Of a stretch of 64,000 nucleotides of DNA, positions 51,081 through 59,531 are shown piece after piece. The position numbers and the translations under genes were made by a program. Location of the stretch: the NCBI RefSeq assembly GCF_001428005.1, contig NZ_LMSB01000012.1, positions 240,389 through 304,388 of the forward strand, read 5' to 3'. Positions within the stretch are counted from its first letter, which is position 1. Each line of letters begins with the position of its first letter. Origin of the DNA: Arthrobacter sp. Soil736 (GTDB lineage Bacteria; Actinomycetota; Actinomycetes; Actinomycetales; Micrococcaceae). The notes beneath the pieces were generated by a model. That model was not told the origin of the DNA. It worked only from the letters and a program-made list of their open reading frames with translations, and made no database searches.

Positions 51081-52415
51081 ATGACAGACACTTACACGCG
51101 GCTGGTCAGCAAGGGCGTCGGCCGGGATGTTGCGAAGAAACTCGGGCTCCCGCAGCCGGCCTTGCTCCGGCGCTATGAACCCGGCCAACCCCTGGTCAAC
51201 GGCCCGCTGCTGGTTGTGGGTTCGAGCACGGGAGCAGATGCGCTGGCGACCGATCTTCTTGCGTGGGACCTGGACGTCCGGCGCCATGCCGTCCCCCGGG
51301 AAAAGCTCGGCGGGATCGTGCTGGTCCTCGACGAACTCGAAAAGCCAAGCGACCTTGAGGAGCCGGTCCTGAGGGCGGCGCCCTCCTTGCGGGACCTTGC
51401 TCCGAACGGACGGGTCGTCACCGTTTCGCGCGAGCCCGGCGGCACTCCGGCCGCTGCGGCCGCCCGGCAGGGTGTCGACGGGCTGCTCCGCTCGCTGGCC
51501 AAGGAGCTCCGTGCCGGTGCCACGGGCAACGGCATTCTTCTGGCTGACGGGGTCGGCGCCACGGCGCCGGGAGCGCTGGGGGCGCTCCGGTTCTTCCTTT
51601 CCGCGCGGTCCGCATTCGTGGACGGCCAGTTCGTGCGGGTCGGTTCTTCGGACGGCAAGCTTCCCGACGACGTCGACACACCGCTCGCAGGAAAGGTCGC
51701 CGTCGTGACGGGTGCCGCGCGCGGGATCGGTGCCGCGATTGCCCGGACGCTCCACCGGGACGGCGCGACGGTGGTGGCGGTCGATATCCCGGCCGCAGGG
51801 GACCACCTGGCCGAGGTCGCCAATGAGGTGAGAGGAACAGCCCTGCAGCTGGACATCACCCGGGACAATGCCGGCGCCAGGATCATTGACCATGCTGTCG
51901 GCCGCCACGGGCGCCTGGACATTGTGGTCCACAACGCGGGCATCACCAGGGACAAGCTGCTCGTCAACATGGACCACTCCCGCTGGAGCTCTGTGATCGA
52001 CGTGAACATCGCCGCCCAGCTTCGCATCAACGACGCCCTCCTGGCTTCCGAGCATTTCCGTTCCTCGCCTCGCATCGTGTCCGTTGCTTCCACCAGCGGT
52101 ATCGCCGGCAACCGTGGCCAGACGAATTATGCTGCCTCCAAAGGCGGGGTGATGGGCATGGTTCGAGCCACGGCGCCTTTGTTGGCCAGGCACGGCGGTT
52201 CGGTCAACGCCGTGGCGCCGGGCTTCATCGAAACGGAGATGACCGCCCGCATGCCGTTCGCCATGCGTGAGATCGCGCGGCGGCTGAATTCCCTGCAGCA
52301 GGGCGGGCGCCCCCAGGACGTTGCCGAGGCCATTGCCTTCCTCGCCAGCGACGCTGCCGGCGGCATTTCCGGAGAAGTGCTTCGGGTGTGCGGACAAAAC
52401 ATGGTGGGAGCATGA
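51081..52415 (+). CDS. High-molecular-weight 3-oxoacyl-ACP/CoA reductase FabG4
   Basis: This 444-residue protein has an N-terminal flavodoxin-like domain without cofactor motif (about residues 1-205) and a C-terminal SDR domain. The SDR has TGAARGIG (about 213), NAGIT, and a catalytic Ser, Tyr and Lys in ASTSGIAG and YAASK (about 350-354). That two-domain plan is FabG4 (HMwFabG), an NADH-dependent 3-oxoacyl reductase. It overlaps the MaoC-like gene by 4 bases, so their products probably act in sequence on the same substrate. Confidence 0.92.
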   Translation: MTDTYTRLVSKGVGRDVAKKLGLPQPALLRRYEPGQPLVNGPLLVVGSSTGADALATDLLAWDLDVRRHAVPREKLGGIVLVLDELEKPSDLEEPVLRAAPSLRDLAPNGRVVTVSREPGGTPAAAAARQGVDGLLRSLAKELRAGATGNGILLADGVGATAPGALGALRFFLSARSAFVDGQFVRVGSSDGKLPDDVDTPLAGKVAVVTGAARGIGAAIARTLHRDGATVVAVDIPAAGDHLAEVANEVRGTALQLDITRDNAGARIIDHAVGRHGRLDIVVHNAGITRDKLLVNMDHSRWSSVIDVNIAAQLRINDALLASEHFRSSPRIVSVASTSGIAGNRGQTNYAASKGGVMGMVRATAPLLARHGGSVNAVAPGFIETEMTARMPFAMREIARRLNSLQQGGRPQDVAEAIAFLASDAAGGISGEVLRVCGQNMVGA

Positions 52416-53323
52416 GCAGCGCCCAGCCCGTCATCCTGGGAGAGATGCCGTCCCTCTCGAAGCTGTACGTGAATGCGGCCGCCGCGGCTGCCCGGCGCCG
52501 GATCCTGGGTTCCCATAACAGCACGGCCCTGCCCCTGGTAAGCCACGAAGTCAGGGGAGTCCTGGCCGACGTCGGAAATCTCACGGCCTATCAGCACCTC
52601 CTGGGTGAAAGTGCCAGTGATATTCTGCCCGCCGGTTTCATCCATGCGCTGGCGTTCCCGGTGGCCATGAGCGTCATGAACCGTGACGACTTTCCGTTGC
52701 CACTCCTTGGAATGATCCATCTGCGCAATGTCGTTGAGCATCGCAGCCCCGTGAGGTTTACCGAACCGGTGGATATTACGGCCTGGACCGAAAACCTTCG
52801 GGCGCACCGCGCCGGAACTCAACTGGACATCGTGGCCGAGGTCCGCGGGCCCGGCGAAGCAACGGTCCGCTGGCGTGGCGTCTCGACGTATCTGGCGAAG
52901 GGTGTTTTCCTGCCCGGAATCGATAAGGCCGCGGCCGCCGTGCAACCTGCGGTGTTCAAGGCACCGGATCCCACTGCGCTCTGGCAGCTCGGGGTCGACG
53001 CGGGGCGTGCGTATGCTGCAGTTTCGGGAGACTTCAATCCCATCCACCTCAGCGTGCTTTCCGCCAAGGCTCTGGGCCTGCGCCGTTCAATTGCGCACGG
53101 CATGTACCTCGCGTCCAGGGCGCTGGCGGACGTCGGTGCCGCCAAGGGCGAGGCTTTCCGCTGGGAGGTCAGTTTCGAGGCGCCGGTGTTCCTTCCCGCG
53201 AAGGTGGCTCTGGACATCTCCACGGCGCAGACGGAGGGCGCGGCCTGGCTGCGTTCCGACTACGTGGCCTGGAGCCCGCGGTCCGGCCGGAAGCACTTCA
53301 GCGGATCCGTGACGGCGCTGTAG
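52412..53323 (+). CDS. MaoC/HTD2-like acyl dehydratase
   Basis: This 303-residue double hot-dog protein has the hydratase motif S-G-D-F-N-P-I-H (about residues 207-214) in its C-terminal half, where Asp and His are catalytic; the N-terminal hot-dog half lacks them, as in HTD2-type enzymes. It interconverts 3-hydroxyacyl and 2-enoyl thioesters. With the thiolase, FabG4 and the acyl-CoA dehydrogenase it completes a four-step cycle. The ATGA overlap with FabG4 fixes the start. Confidence 0.9.
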   Translation: MSSAQPVILGEMPSLSKLYVNAAAAAARRRILGSHNSTALPLVSHEVRGVLADVGNLTAYQHLLGESASDILPAGFIHALAFPVAMSVMNRDDFPLPLLGMIHLRNVVEHRSPVRFTEPVDITAWTENLRAHRAGTQLDIVAEVRGPGEATVRWRGVSTYLAKGVFLPGIDKAAAAVQPAVFKAPDPTALWQLGVDAGRAYAAVSGDFNPIHLSVLSAKALGLRRSIAHGMYLASRALADVGAAKGEAFRWEVSFEAPVFLPAKVALDISTAQTEGAAWLRSDYVAWSPRSGRKHFSGSVTAL

Positions 53324-53344
53324 TTCCGTCCGCGGACGGCCGGC

Positions 53345-54463
53345 TCACCGGCCGTCCGTACGGGCAACGCGCAGTATCCGGTGCAGGCTCAGCATGATGG
53401 ATTCCGCGGCGCCGGGTGCGTCTGCGTCGACGTCCTCGGAGGTGATGCGGACTTCGAGGGCATCGACTGCGGCGCGGGCCGCACTCAGCAGCTCAGCCTG
53501 CCGGCCGGCGTCGTCCTCCTCCGCAGAGCGGAGCACTTCGCTGACTGCCGTCAGGGCTTCCGCCAGCGGCTCGCTGTACGGCAGCGGGATGGTGAAGGGC
53601 ATGTCCTTGCTCCAGATCACGTCAGTCAGCACCTCGGTCATGTCCTGGATGTGGAAGGTGACGCGCTCCAGGTCCCGGACGTTACGGTAGTCCAGGTTCA
53701 CATCGCGGGGATGGAAACGGCGGCGGGGGTTGGCCTCCCTGCTGGCATCGGCTTTTTCGACGGCGGCGCGGACGGCCCTGGCCGATCCGGCCAGTTCTTC
53801 GGACCTGCGGGACCACTCCTGGTGCTCCGGCGGCCATTTTTCGTGCATCGCCTCTCCCATGTCTGACAGCTGGCGGGCCAGCGCGAGACGGAGTTCAGCC
53901 AGGCTCAGGGCGGCTGCATTGAAGTGGAGGGGCGGGAATACGACCATGTTCACCACGATGCCCACCGCCACGCCCACGCCCATCTGGAGCAGGTATCCGA
54001 ACGAGAAGTCGTCGGGGTTGTGTCCGCCCACGAGCAGGACCAGCAGCGCCGCCGTCGGGATCCAGTCCCGGCCGGCGCCCAGACGGGGTAGCCCGGCCAG
54101 CAGGACACCGAGGGCCATCACAACGCCCACGGTGAGGGGAGTGGCGCCGAAGCTGATCAGGAGGAAGGCAAGGCCGATGCCCGCCGCCAGTCCCACGAGC
54201 GTTTGCAAACCTTGCCGCATGGAGCCGGCGACGTTTTCGTACATGGCCACCAGCGCACCAAGTGGAGCATAGTACGGATACTGCGCCGCGGCGCCCGGCA
54301 TCAGCGGAGCGATCAGGAACGCGAGGCCCGCGGCCAGGCCGGCTTTGGCGGCCAGTTGCATCCGCGGTGCGGCGCGGGCACGGGCCACCCTTCCTGCAGT
54401 GACCCGCCAGAGTTTCCGGGGCAGCGGTTCCCGGGCCGTTGTGTCCTGCTTCGAGGTGCTCAT
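53345..54463 (-). CDS. FUSC/aromatic acid exporter family membrane protein
   Basis: This 372-residue protein has about six helices in its first half (residues 35-180), with PYYAPLGALVAMYENVAGS near the second, and a soluble helical C-terminal half. This matches the FUSC/ArAE family, whose members are linked to efflux of aromatic acids or fusaric acid. It converges on the MaoC-like gene and has a leaderless-type promoter. No operon partner. Confidence 0.87.
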   Translation of the reverse strand: MSTSKQDTTAREPLPRKLWRVTAGRVARARAAPRMQLAAKAGLAAGLAFLIAPLMPGAAAQYPYYAPLGALVAMYENVAGSMRQGLQTLVGLAAGIGLAFLLISFGATPLTVGVVMALGVLLAGLPRLGAGRDWIPTAALLVLLVGGHNPDDFSFGYLLQMGVGVAVGIVVNMVVFPPLHFNAAALSLAELRLALARQLSDMGEAMHEKWPPEHQEWSRRSEELAGSARAVRAAVEKADASREANPRRRFHPRDVNLDYRNVRDLERVTFHIQDMTEVLTDVIWSKDMPFTIPLPYSEPLAEALTAVSEVLRSAEEDDAGRQAELLSAARAAVDALEVRITSEDVDADAPGAAESIMLSLHRILRVARTDGR

Positions 54464-54471
54464 CCGGCCCC

Positions 54472-54477
54472 ACAGTA
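54472..54477 (-). promoter_or_regulatory. Leaderless-type -10 for the FUSC gene
   Basis: On the minus strand TACTGT ends 8 bases before the ATG at 54463. Confidence 0.5.
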
Positions 54478-54598
54478 GGACCGCCGCCCGTGTGAGGCAA
54501 GTGGACTAACCCTCAACCCCGGAGCCGGGTGAGACTGTGTTCAGGAGGCGCCGTGTCCCGGGGCCACTTCTTCCCCGGTTCTCGGTCATTGACCCAGC

Positions 54599-55363
54599 CT
54601 ATGTCGCTGCGGCAAGAACCTTCGAGATCGGCTGCCAGGCCACTAACCATGAAGCCCCCACCAGTGTGGCGAAGAGCACGATCCAGACGCCCGAGGGCAC
54701 CGCGGTGGCGCGGTAGAGGATGTAGGCGTCGGACGTCCGCAACTGGTCGCGGCGGCGGAGGTGGACATTGGTGAGCTTGGCCAGGTCACGCACTGAGGCC
54801 ACGAGCAGCGCCAGCCCCAGGACGATGGCCACGTGCCCGGTAAAGGCAGCGGGGACCGTGATGATCATGGTGGCCGATGCAAGTACCGCCGCCAGGAGGA
54901 TGAACACGCCCGCGACGTTGCGGACGAACATTAGCGCCGCCAGCAGAATCAGCAGCCCGGCGGACATGGCAGCAGGCCCCCACCCGGTGAAGCCGGACCA
55001 TACGAGCGCGGCACCCGTCATGCCGGGAACGGGATACCCCCAGAACCCCGACCACACCGCGGCGAACCGGCCTCGGGTGTAGGAGGTGGTGGTGCCGGAA
55101 TGGTTGAGTCGCAGCTGGATGCCGCCGAGCCGCTGGCCACTCGTGAGGGCGGCAAAAGCGTGCCCCAGTTCGTGGGTTACTGTCGCGAACAGCCCGAAGT
55201 ACCGCCAGGTTGCGCGCGGGACCGAGAGAATTACGGCAATTACGACGACGGCCAGGAGTTCGGTGACAGATACCGCGGGAATGTCGGACTGGGCGAAGCC
55301 GGAAGCCACGCGGTCCCACCATAGTTGCGGGAGGGACGGTGCGGCTGCTTCGAAGTAAACCAT
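54599..55363 (-). CDS. M50 family membrane metallopeptidase-like protein
   Basis: This 254-residue protein has several hydrophobic helices and the zinc motif in VTHELGHAF (about residues 62-70). A second metal ligand could lie in the later W-x-G-x-x-x-P-V-P-G segment, but the classic N-P-D-G is not visible. The family (peptidase M50B-like) is common in actinobacteria and uncharacterised. It is a single gene with a leaderless-type promoter. Confidence 0.82.
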   Translation of the reverse strand: MVYFEAAAPSLPQLWWDRVASGFAQSDIPAVSVTELLAVVVIAVILSVPRATWRYFGLFATVTHELGHAFAALTSGQRLGGIQLRLNHSGTTTSYTRGRFAAVWSGFWGYPVPGMTGAALVWSGFTGWGPAAMSAGLLILLAALMFVRNVAGVFILLAAVLASATMIITVPAAFTGHVAIVLGLALLVASVRDLAKLTNVHLRRRDQLRTSDAYILYRATAVPSGVWIVLFATLVGASWLVAWQPISKVLAAAT

Positions 55364-55371
55364 AGGACTCT

Positions 55372-55377
55372 AGGCTA
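55372..55377 (-). promoter_or_regulatory. Leaderless-type -10 for the M50 peptidase gene
   Basis: On the minus strand TAGCCT ends 8 bases before the ATG at 55363. It lies just outside the stop of the next gene (55386). Confidence 0.5.
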
Positions 55378-55385
55378 CCGCCGGA

Positions 55386-56378
55386 CTACTTCAGGTTGAG
55401 TCGTCCCGGTCTGAGGCCGGCCGCTTGGAGGGCGGTCAAAGCCTGTGCGACTCCTGCTGCCGTTCCGCCGCCGGGTTGGTTGGCATGGGCAATAATGATG
55501 TCCCCGGGCTTGGCCGCAGCGACTTCGCCAAAAACAACAGGGGCAGGGTAGGTCGCGCCGCCGTCGCCGTTGATGCTGAATGACACAGGGATCAGCCCGA
55601 GTTCCCTCACGATGGCGGCGGAGACCTCGTCGAGGTAGGCGGTTCCCGGACGGAAGTACCGGGCGGGCTTGCCGGTGAGCCGGTGCAGTGCAGCCTGGTT
55701 GACCATGACTTCGTCGTAGACCTCTGCCGCGCTGGCGGTGCCTTGGATTCCGTAAGCGCTGCGGCCGCAAACCGAGAGCGGAATATGTTTGGTGCCGTGG
55801 TTGCCGATCTCGAAAAGAGGGTTTTCCGCCAAGGACTTGGCGACTCCGGGATTTGCCTGGATCCAGCGGAAATTGAGGAAGAACGTGGCCCGGGTCCCCG
55901 TGCGCTGCAGCGTGTCGATGAGTTCTTGGTCAACGCCGTTCCCGCCTGGACCTCCACAGCAGTCAAAGGTCAGGGCGATCGTGCGTCCGCCGCCCGTGAG
56001 GTTCGCGGCAGTCCCCGGCACATGGAGGCCCCACGTCCCCGGGGCTTTGCCGGTGAAGTCAGCCACGATGCGGCCTCTGGTCGGCGCCGCGGGCAGGCGG
56101 CTGGGAGCCGGGCGGGGCGGCCGCCGGGTCTCCGGCGGGAGGGACGAGCCTGCCGCCTGGGGATCCGGCAGGGGACGCAGAGCAGCAGGCAGGGTCGCCG
56201 TCGGAGGTTTTGCCGGAGCGTCTGTGACTGGTGCGGCCACCGTCGATGCCGCTGTGCTTCCCGTCCCTTCGCTTCGGTTCGCAGGACCGCAGCCGCTGAG
56301 GGCCACGGCTACTGAGGCAAGCGTAAAAAGCCGGCGGCCTATTTTCGCGCTCCGAAGATTTCGGCCGTGCGGTTCCAT
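55386..56378 (-). CDS. Polysaccharide deacetylase lipoprotein
   Basis: This 330-residue exported lipoprotein has a basic N-terminus, a hydrophobic run and lipobox LSGC (about residue 28), a long Pro/Ala/Thr linker, and a NodB domain from about 130. NodB motifs are ALTFDCCGG (about 148, with Cys at the second acidic position), EIGNHGTKH (about 195) and YFRPGTAYLDE (about 245). GGGGAGGA precedes the ATG at 56378. Likely substrates are peptidoglycan or other cell-wall GlcNAc residues. Confidence 0.87.
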   Translation of the reverse strand: MEPHGRNLRSAKIGRRLFTLASVAVALSGCGPANRSEGTGSTAASTVAAPVTDAPAKPPTATLPAALRPLPDPQAAGSSLPPETRRPPRPAPSRLPAAPTRGRIVADFTGKAPGTWGLHVPGTAANLTGGGRTIALTFDCCGGPGGNGVDQELIDTLQRTGTRATFFLNFRWIQANPGVAKSLAENPLFEIGNHGTKHIPLSVCGRSAYGIQGTASAAEVYDEVMVNQAALHRLTGKPARYFRPGTAYLDEVSAAIVRELGLIPVSFSINGDGGATYPAPVVFGEVAAAKPGDIIIAHANQPGGGTAAGVAQALTALQAAGLRPGRLNLK

Positions 56379-56588
56379 TTGTTTATTCCTCCCCGGGCGG
56401 GGTAGCAGCCCCAAACCTTGACAACCATAACCGGAATCTTCGGCCCGTCTGGCTGCGGCATGCGGGTGGAACCGAGAGTGGTGGTAAGCCGATTTCCAGA
56501 GACGTGACTGCCGAGGCTGCGGGTCCTAGTGAGAACGAGTGCAGGGGTACACCATTGAAGTATTAAGAGCTACCGAAAGGACGAGATC

Positions 56589-57053
56589 ATGGGCACGCTG
56601 AAAGAACGCCTGCACGCTGACGTTGTTATCCACATGAAGGACGGCAACAGGGTGGCGCTCACCACGGTGCGCAATGTCCTGGGCGAGATCGAAACGCGCG
56701 AGAAGTCAGGCAAGACACCCATAGAACTGGACGATGCCCAGGTGACCGCCCTCCTGCAGAAGGAAGCGGCACAGCGCCATGACACTGCCCGCGTCTACAA
56801 GGACGCCGGCCAGGAGGAACGTGCCGCCGCTGAATTGGCAGAAGCCGAGGTCATCCAGGCGTACCTGCCACAGCCGCTGACCGCAGCCGAAGTGGAAACC
56901 ATCGTTGACGAGGCGATCGAAGCCCTGAAGGCCGACGGCGTGGAGCTGTCCGTCCGGCACATGGGCGAGGTGATGAAGCCCGTCACCGCCAGGGTTGCCG
57001 GACGTTTCGACGGCAAAGCCGTCAGCGAGATCGTGCGGAGCCGCCTCGCCTAG
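56589..57053 (+). CDS. yqeY: GatB/YqeY domain protein
   Basis: This 154-residue protein has the full YqeY pattern: L-x-x-R-L-x-x-D-x-x-x-H-M-K (about residues 4-17), TTVRNVLGEI, E-A-E-V-I-Q-A-Y-L-P-Q (about 86-96) and the C-terminal M-G-x-V-M-K-x-V-T. YqeY is related to the tRNA-binding tail of the GatB amidotransferase subunit, but its role is not established. AAAGGACGAG lies upstream of the ATG. Single gene. Confidence 0.92.
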   Translation: MGTLKERLHADVVIHMKDGNRVALTTVRNVLGEIETREKSGKTPIELDDAQVTALLQKEAAQRHDTARVYKDAGQEERAAAELAEAEVIQAYLPQPLTAAEVETIVDEAIEALKADGVELSVRHMGEVMKPVTARVAGRFDGKAVSEIVRSRLA

Positions 57054-57117
57054 CCCGGAGTTGCCTCGCCCGGAGCCTTCGACATGGCCGGGTCTGGACC
57101 GCGCTGGCCGTGCGGGA

Positions 57118-57123
57118 TAGCTT
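57118..57123 (+). promoter_or_regulatory. Leaderless-type -10 for the small lipoprotein gene
   Basis: TAGCTT ends 6 bases before the ATG at 57130. Confidence 0.5.
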
Positions 57124-57129
57124 CAGGGT

Positions 57130-57585
57130 ATGAAGCGGACTGCGCGTCTCGTAGCGGTCGGGCTGGTGGTGTCGGCGGCCGCCGGTTGCGGCTTGTTGCC
57201 CGGTGCGGGCGCGGAAGTTTGTGTTGACTGGGTCTGGTTTGAGACTCCACAGGCGCAGTTTGACGCGGCCGAGCTGGTGGTCATCGGAAGGTCCGTTCGC
57301 CGTGACGGGGAATCAGCCATCTACGGCTACGCTGCCCGGGCCCATGTGGTGGAAGTGGAGTCGGTGTTGAAGGGTCAGCCGGGTCCCGGCCCCCTGCGCA
57401 TTGTCTCGATGCCGCCGACCTGCACCGGGGGCGAACCGTATCCGGACGGCGATCCGCTGGAGACGACGCGGCGGGTCCTCATCTACGCCACCGAACAGAA
57501 TCACCACTGGTTCACGATGACACCGGCCCAGGGCGTCCTGCCGTTCGACCGCGGGGCCCGGCTTCCCTTCAACCCCGGCCCGTGA
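57130..57585 (+). CDS. Putative lipoprotein of unknown function
   Basis: This 151-residue protein has a basic N-terminus, hydrophobic stretch and lipobox AAAGC (about residue 20), so it is probably anchored outside the membrane. Two further cysteines follow (about residues 31 and 97). The body has an alternating pattern suggesting a small beta-rich domain with VVIGRSVRR and AHVVEVESVLKG, as in adhesion- or tissue-inhibitor-like folds. I do not recognise a named family. Convergent with the GerW-like gene. Confidence 0.7.
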   Translation: MKRTARLVAVGLVVSAAAGCGLLPGAGAEVCVDWVWFETPQAQFDAAELVVIGRSVRRDGESAIYGYAARAHVVEVESVLKGQPGPGPLRIVSMPPTCTGGEPYPDGDPLETTRRVLIYATEQNHHWFTMTPAQGVLPFDRGARLPFNPGP

Positions 57586-57615
57586 CCTCTGCCACCAGCA
57601 GGCTGGCCAGCGCGG

Positions 57616-57954
57616 CTACGAACGGAGGGCGCGAAGAGCTCCGCGAACCGCAAACCCCGTTGCGCAGACCAAGGGGACGAGGCCGGCCAGCAGGGCAATC
57701 GTGTTGGGCCGGAACACCGGGTTGCCCCGGCTGCCGCGGCTGTAAACGCCGAGCGGGAAAACTACTCCACCGCCGCCTCCGCCCGAAGCGCCTCCGCCGT
57801 CCGGTTCGGCGTCGCTGCCTCCGCCGAAGCCGAACGAAACCAGGGCGACGGGCACGAACTCCTCGCCGTCGCCGAGCCTGACCGGAGCGCCGTAGGCTCT
57901 GGCCACCCCAACGTTCTTGAACGCTTCAATAAGAGAGGAATACGCATCAGCCAT
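57616..57954 (-). CDS. GerW/YtfJ-like family protein
   Basis: This 112-residue protein matches the GerW (YtfJ) pattern: V-G-V-A-R-A-Y-G-x-P-V (about residues 15-25), V-x-P-V-A-L-V-S-F-G-F-G-G-G (about 34-47), a glycine-rich spacer and G-V-Y-x-x-G. A C-terminal hydrophobic helix (about 83-105) could anchor it. In Bacillus the family was found as a spore germination protein, but it is widespread in non-sporulating actinobacteria, where its role is unknown. Leaderless-type promoter. Confidence 0.83.
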   Translation of the reverse strand: MADAYSSLIEAFKNVGVARAYGAPVRLGDGEEFVPVALVSFGFGGGSDAEPDGGGASGGGGGGVVFPLGVYSRGSRGNPVFRPNTIALLAGLVPLVCATGFAVRGALRALRS

Positions 57955-57960
57955 GGCACC

Positions 57961-57966
57961 ACCCTA
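57961..57966 (-). promoter_or_regulatory. Leaderless-type -10 for the GerW-like gene
   Basis: On the minus strand TAGGGT ends 6 bases before the ATG at 57954. Confidence 0.5.
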
Positions 57967-58014
57967 AGCCCGCTGCCGGCGGAGCTCCAGGGCTGTTAAC
58001 GGAGGCCCCCGCCC

Positions 58015-58167
58015 GGGCCCCGCGCTACCGATCCGCAGGTCTCCGCGGACCGGCACTGGGCCACAGAGCTGTTCGGCTCCTCGTCCGGCGAGCTGGTGCC
58101 GGCAACGATCGACGGAGGCCCGGCGTGGATTGTCGCAGGGGATATCCAGAAGGCTTCGAGGAACCAG
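58015..58167 (+). pseudogene. Possible remnant of a coding segment
   Basis: One plus-strand frame (open from a TAA at 57997-57999) reads like protein: HWATELFGSS, GELVPATIDGG and AWIVAGDI within about 45 residues. It has no start codon or Shine-Dalgarno sequence and runs on antisense into the glycosyltransferase end. It may be the residue of a gene lost before the glycosyltransferase; I cannot name a family. Confidence 0.25.
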
Positions 58168-59415
58168 CTATGCCTGAGGCGACTCGCGGTGCAGGTAGTG
58201 TTCGATGGCGTCAACGGCTGCGGCCGGTCCTCCGGCTCCGCGGACGCGTTGGCTCATGGTCCCTAGGTTGCGCCGGATTTCTTGGTCGTCACTGACTTGG
58301 GCGATGACCGTGCGGATCAGGGTGGGGGAGAGCGCTTCTGCGGGGAGGCGGCGTCCCAGCCCCAGGTCCTCGACGCGGCGTGCATTGGCTTCCTGTTCCG
58401 GCTGCAGTGGAAAGGCCACCAGAGGCACTCCAAAGTACAGCGCCTCCATGGTGGAATTCATCCCCGTGTGCGAGAGGAACACGTCGGCATGGCGCAGGAC
58501 ATCCAGCTGCGGAAAGAACGCGCGGGCGTCAACGTTGTCCGGTATTTCCCCCAGTTCGGACATCCCGATGCGGTCGCCGATGGCCATGGCCACCTGCCAC
58601 GGGGTGCCGGCGAATGCCTCCAGGCACATCCGGAAGAAGTCCGGGCGGTCATTCAGGGGTGTGGTTCCCAGCGAAATGAATAGCAGCGGCCTGTCCTTCC
58701 TGCCGGGCTGCCAGGCCTCCTCGATGGCTCTTTGGCCCAGGCAAGGTCCCACAAAGTGGAAGCTGGCGTCAAAGGTGTCGCCCGCGGGTTGGAACTCCCT
58801 TGGGATGAAGCAGATATTCAACGAGGCCGGCGGTCCTTCCATGAAGTTGAAATGGTCCAGGCCCTGCTCGGCTGCGAAATCATCGATCAGCCGGCGGACC
58901 TGTTTCCAGGCTGCCAGCATTTCCTCCGGCGCACGGGCCGGCATCAGCTCCCGCATGGAGAAATGTTCGTTGGTGGCATAGCTCGGCAGCAACGCGATGT
59001 CGGGCAGGGCAAGCTTCATCGCGACCATCTTCCCGGCCAGGGTCATGGCGTCGTAGCACACCGCGTCCGGCCGGTCCGCGGCCAGTACGGCCAACAGGGC
59101 GGGGAATTCCTCCCTCGCCCGCTCCAGTAGCCGCTCCAGCAGACCAGACATCATCCCCGATGCCAGTCCCGCCAGCATCCCCGCCCGTGGAGACGCCGCG
59201 CCGCCGCCTTCAGCTGGGCTGCCGGAACGGGGAAACTGCGCGGCCAGGTCCTCTCCACTCTCAAAAAAGGCGGCGCCGGCAGACTCAACAGCCTCCGCAT
59301 ACTTCGCCGAGGTTGCATACGTGACACGGTGGCCGCGCCGGACAAGCTCGGCAGCTACCGGCAGTGTCGGATTCACATGGCCCGCGGCGGGCAGACAAAT
59401 AAAGGCGAAATGCAT
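58168..59415 (-). CDS. MGT-type glycosyltransferase (GT1 family)
   Basis: This 415-residue GT-B enzyme resembles macrolide or UDP-glucosyl transferases. The catalytic His lies in PAAGHVNPTLP (about residue 13), and the donor-binding region holds L-F-I-S-L-G-T-T (about 243), H-T-G-M-N-S-T-M-E-A-L (about 319) and P-L-Q-P-E-Q-E-A-N-A. It would glycosylate a small lipophilic molecule, perhaps for detoxification. GGAGGAG lies upstream of the ATG at 59415; an in-frame start 30 bases earlier is less likely. No biosynthetic partner genes are adjacent. Confidence 0.88.
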   Translation of the reverse strand: MHFAFICLPAAGHVNPTLPVAAELVRRGHRVTYATSAKYAEAVESAGAAFFESGEDLAAQFPRSGSPAEGGGAASPRAGMLAGLASGMMSGLLERLLERAREEFPALLAVLAADRPDAVCYDAMTLAGKMVAMKLALPDIALLPSYATNEHFSMRELMPARAPEEMLAAWKQVRRLIDDFAAEQGLDHFNFMEGPPASLNICFIPREFQPAGDTFDASFHFVGPCLGQRAIEEAWQPGRKDRPLLFISLGTTPLNDRPDFFRMCLEAFAGTPWQVAMAIGDRIGMSELGEIPDNVDARAFFPQLDVLRHADVFLSHTGMNSTMEALYFGVPLVAFPLQPEQEANARRVEDLGLGRRLPAEALSPTLIRTVIAQVSDDQEIRRNLGTMSQRVRGAGGPAAAVDAIEHYLHRESPQA

Positions 59416-59531
59416 CAGCGCTGCTCCTCCGCCAGGCAGGGACAACCCCGTCCACCGGCGAAGCCAACCGCACCGGATTCCGGGCCTTCAATCATGGTAC
59501 GTATGCACCGTTCGGATGGCCATGAGTCTGT

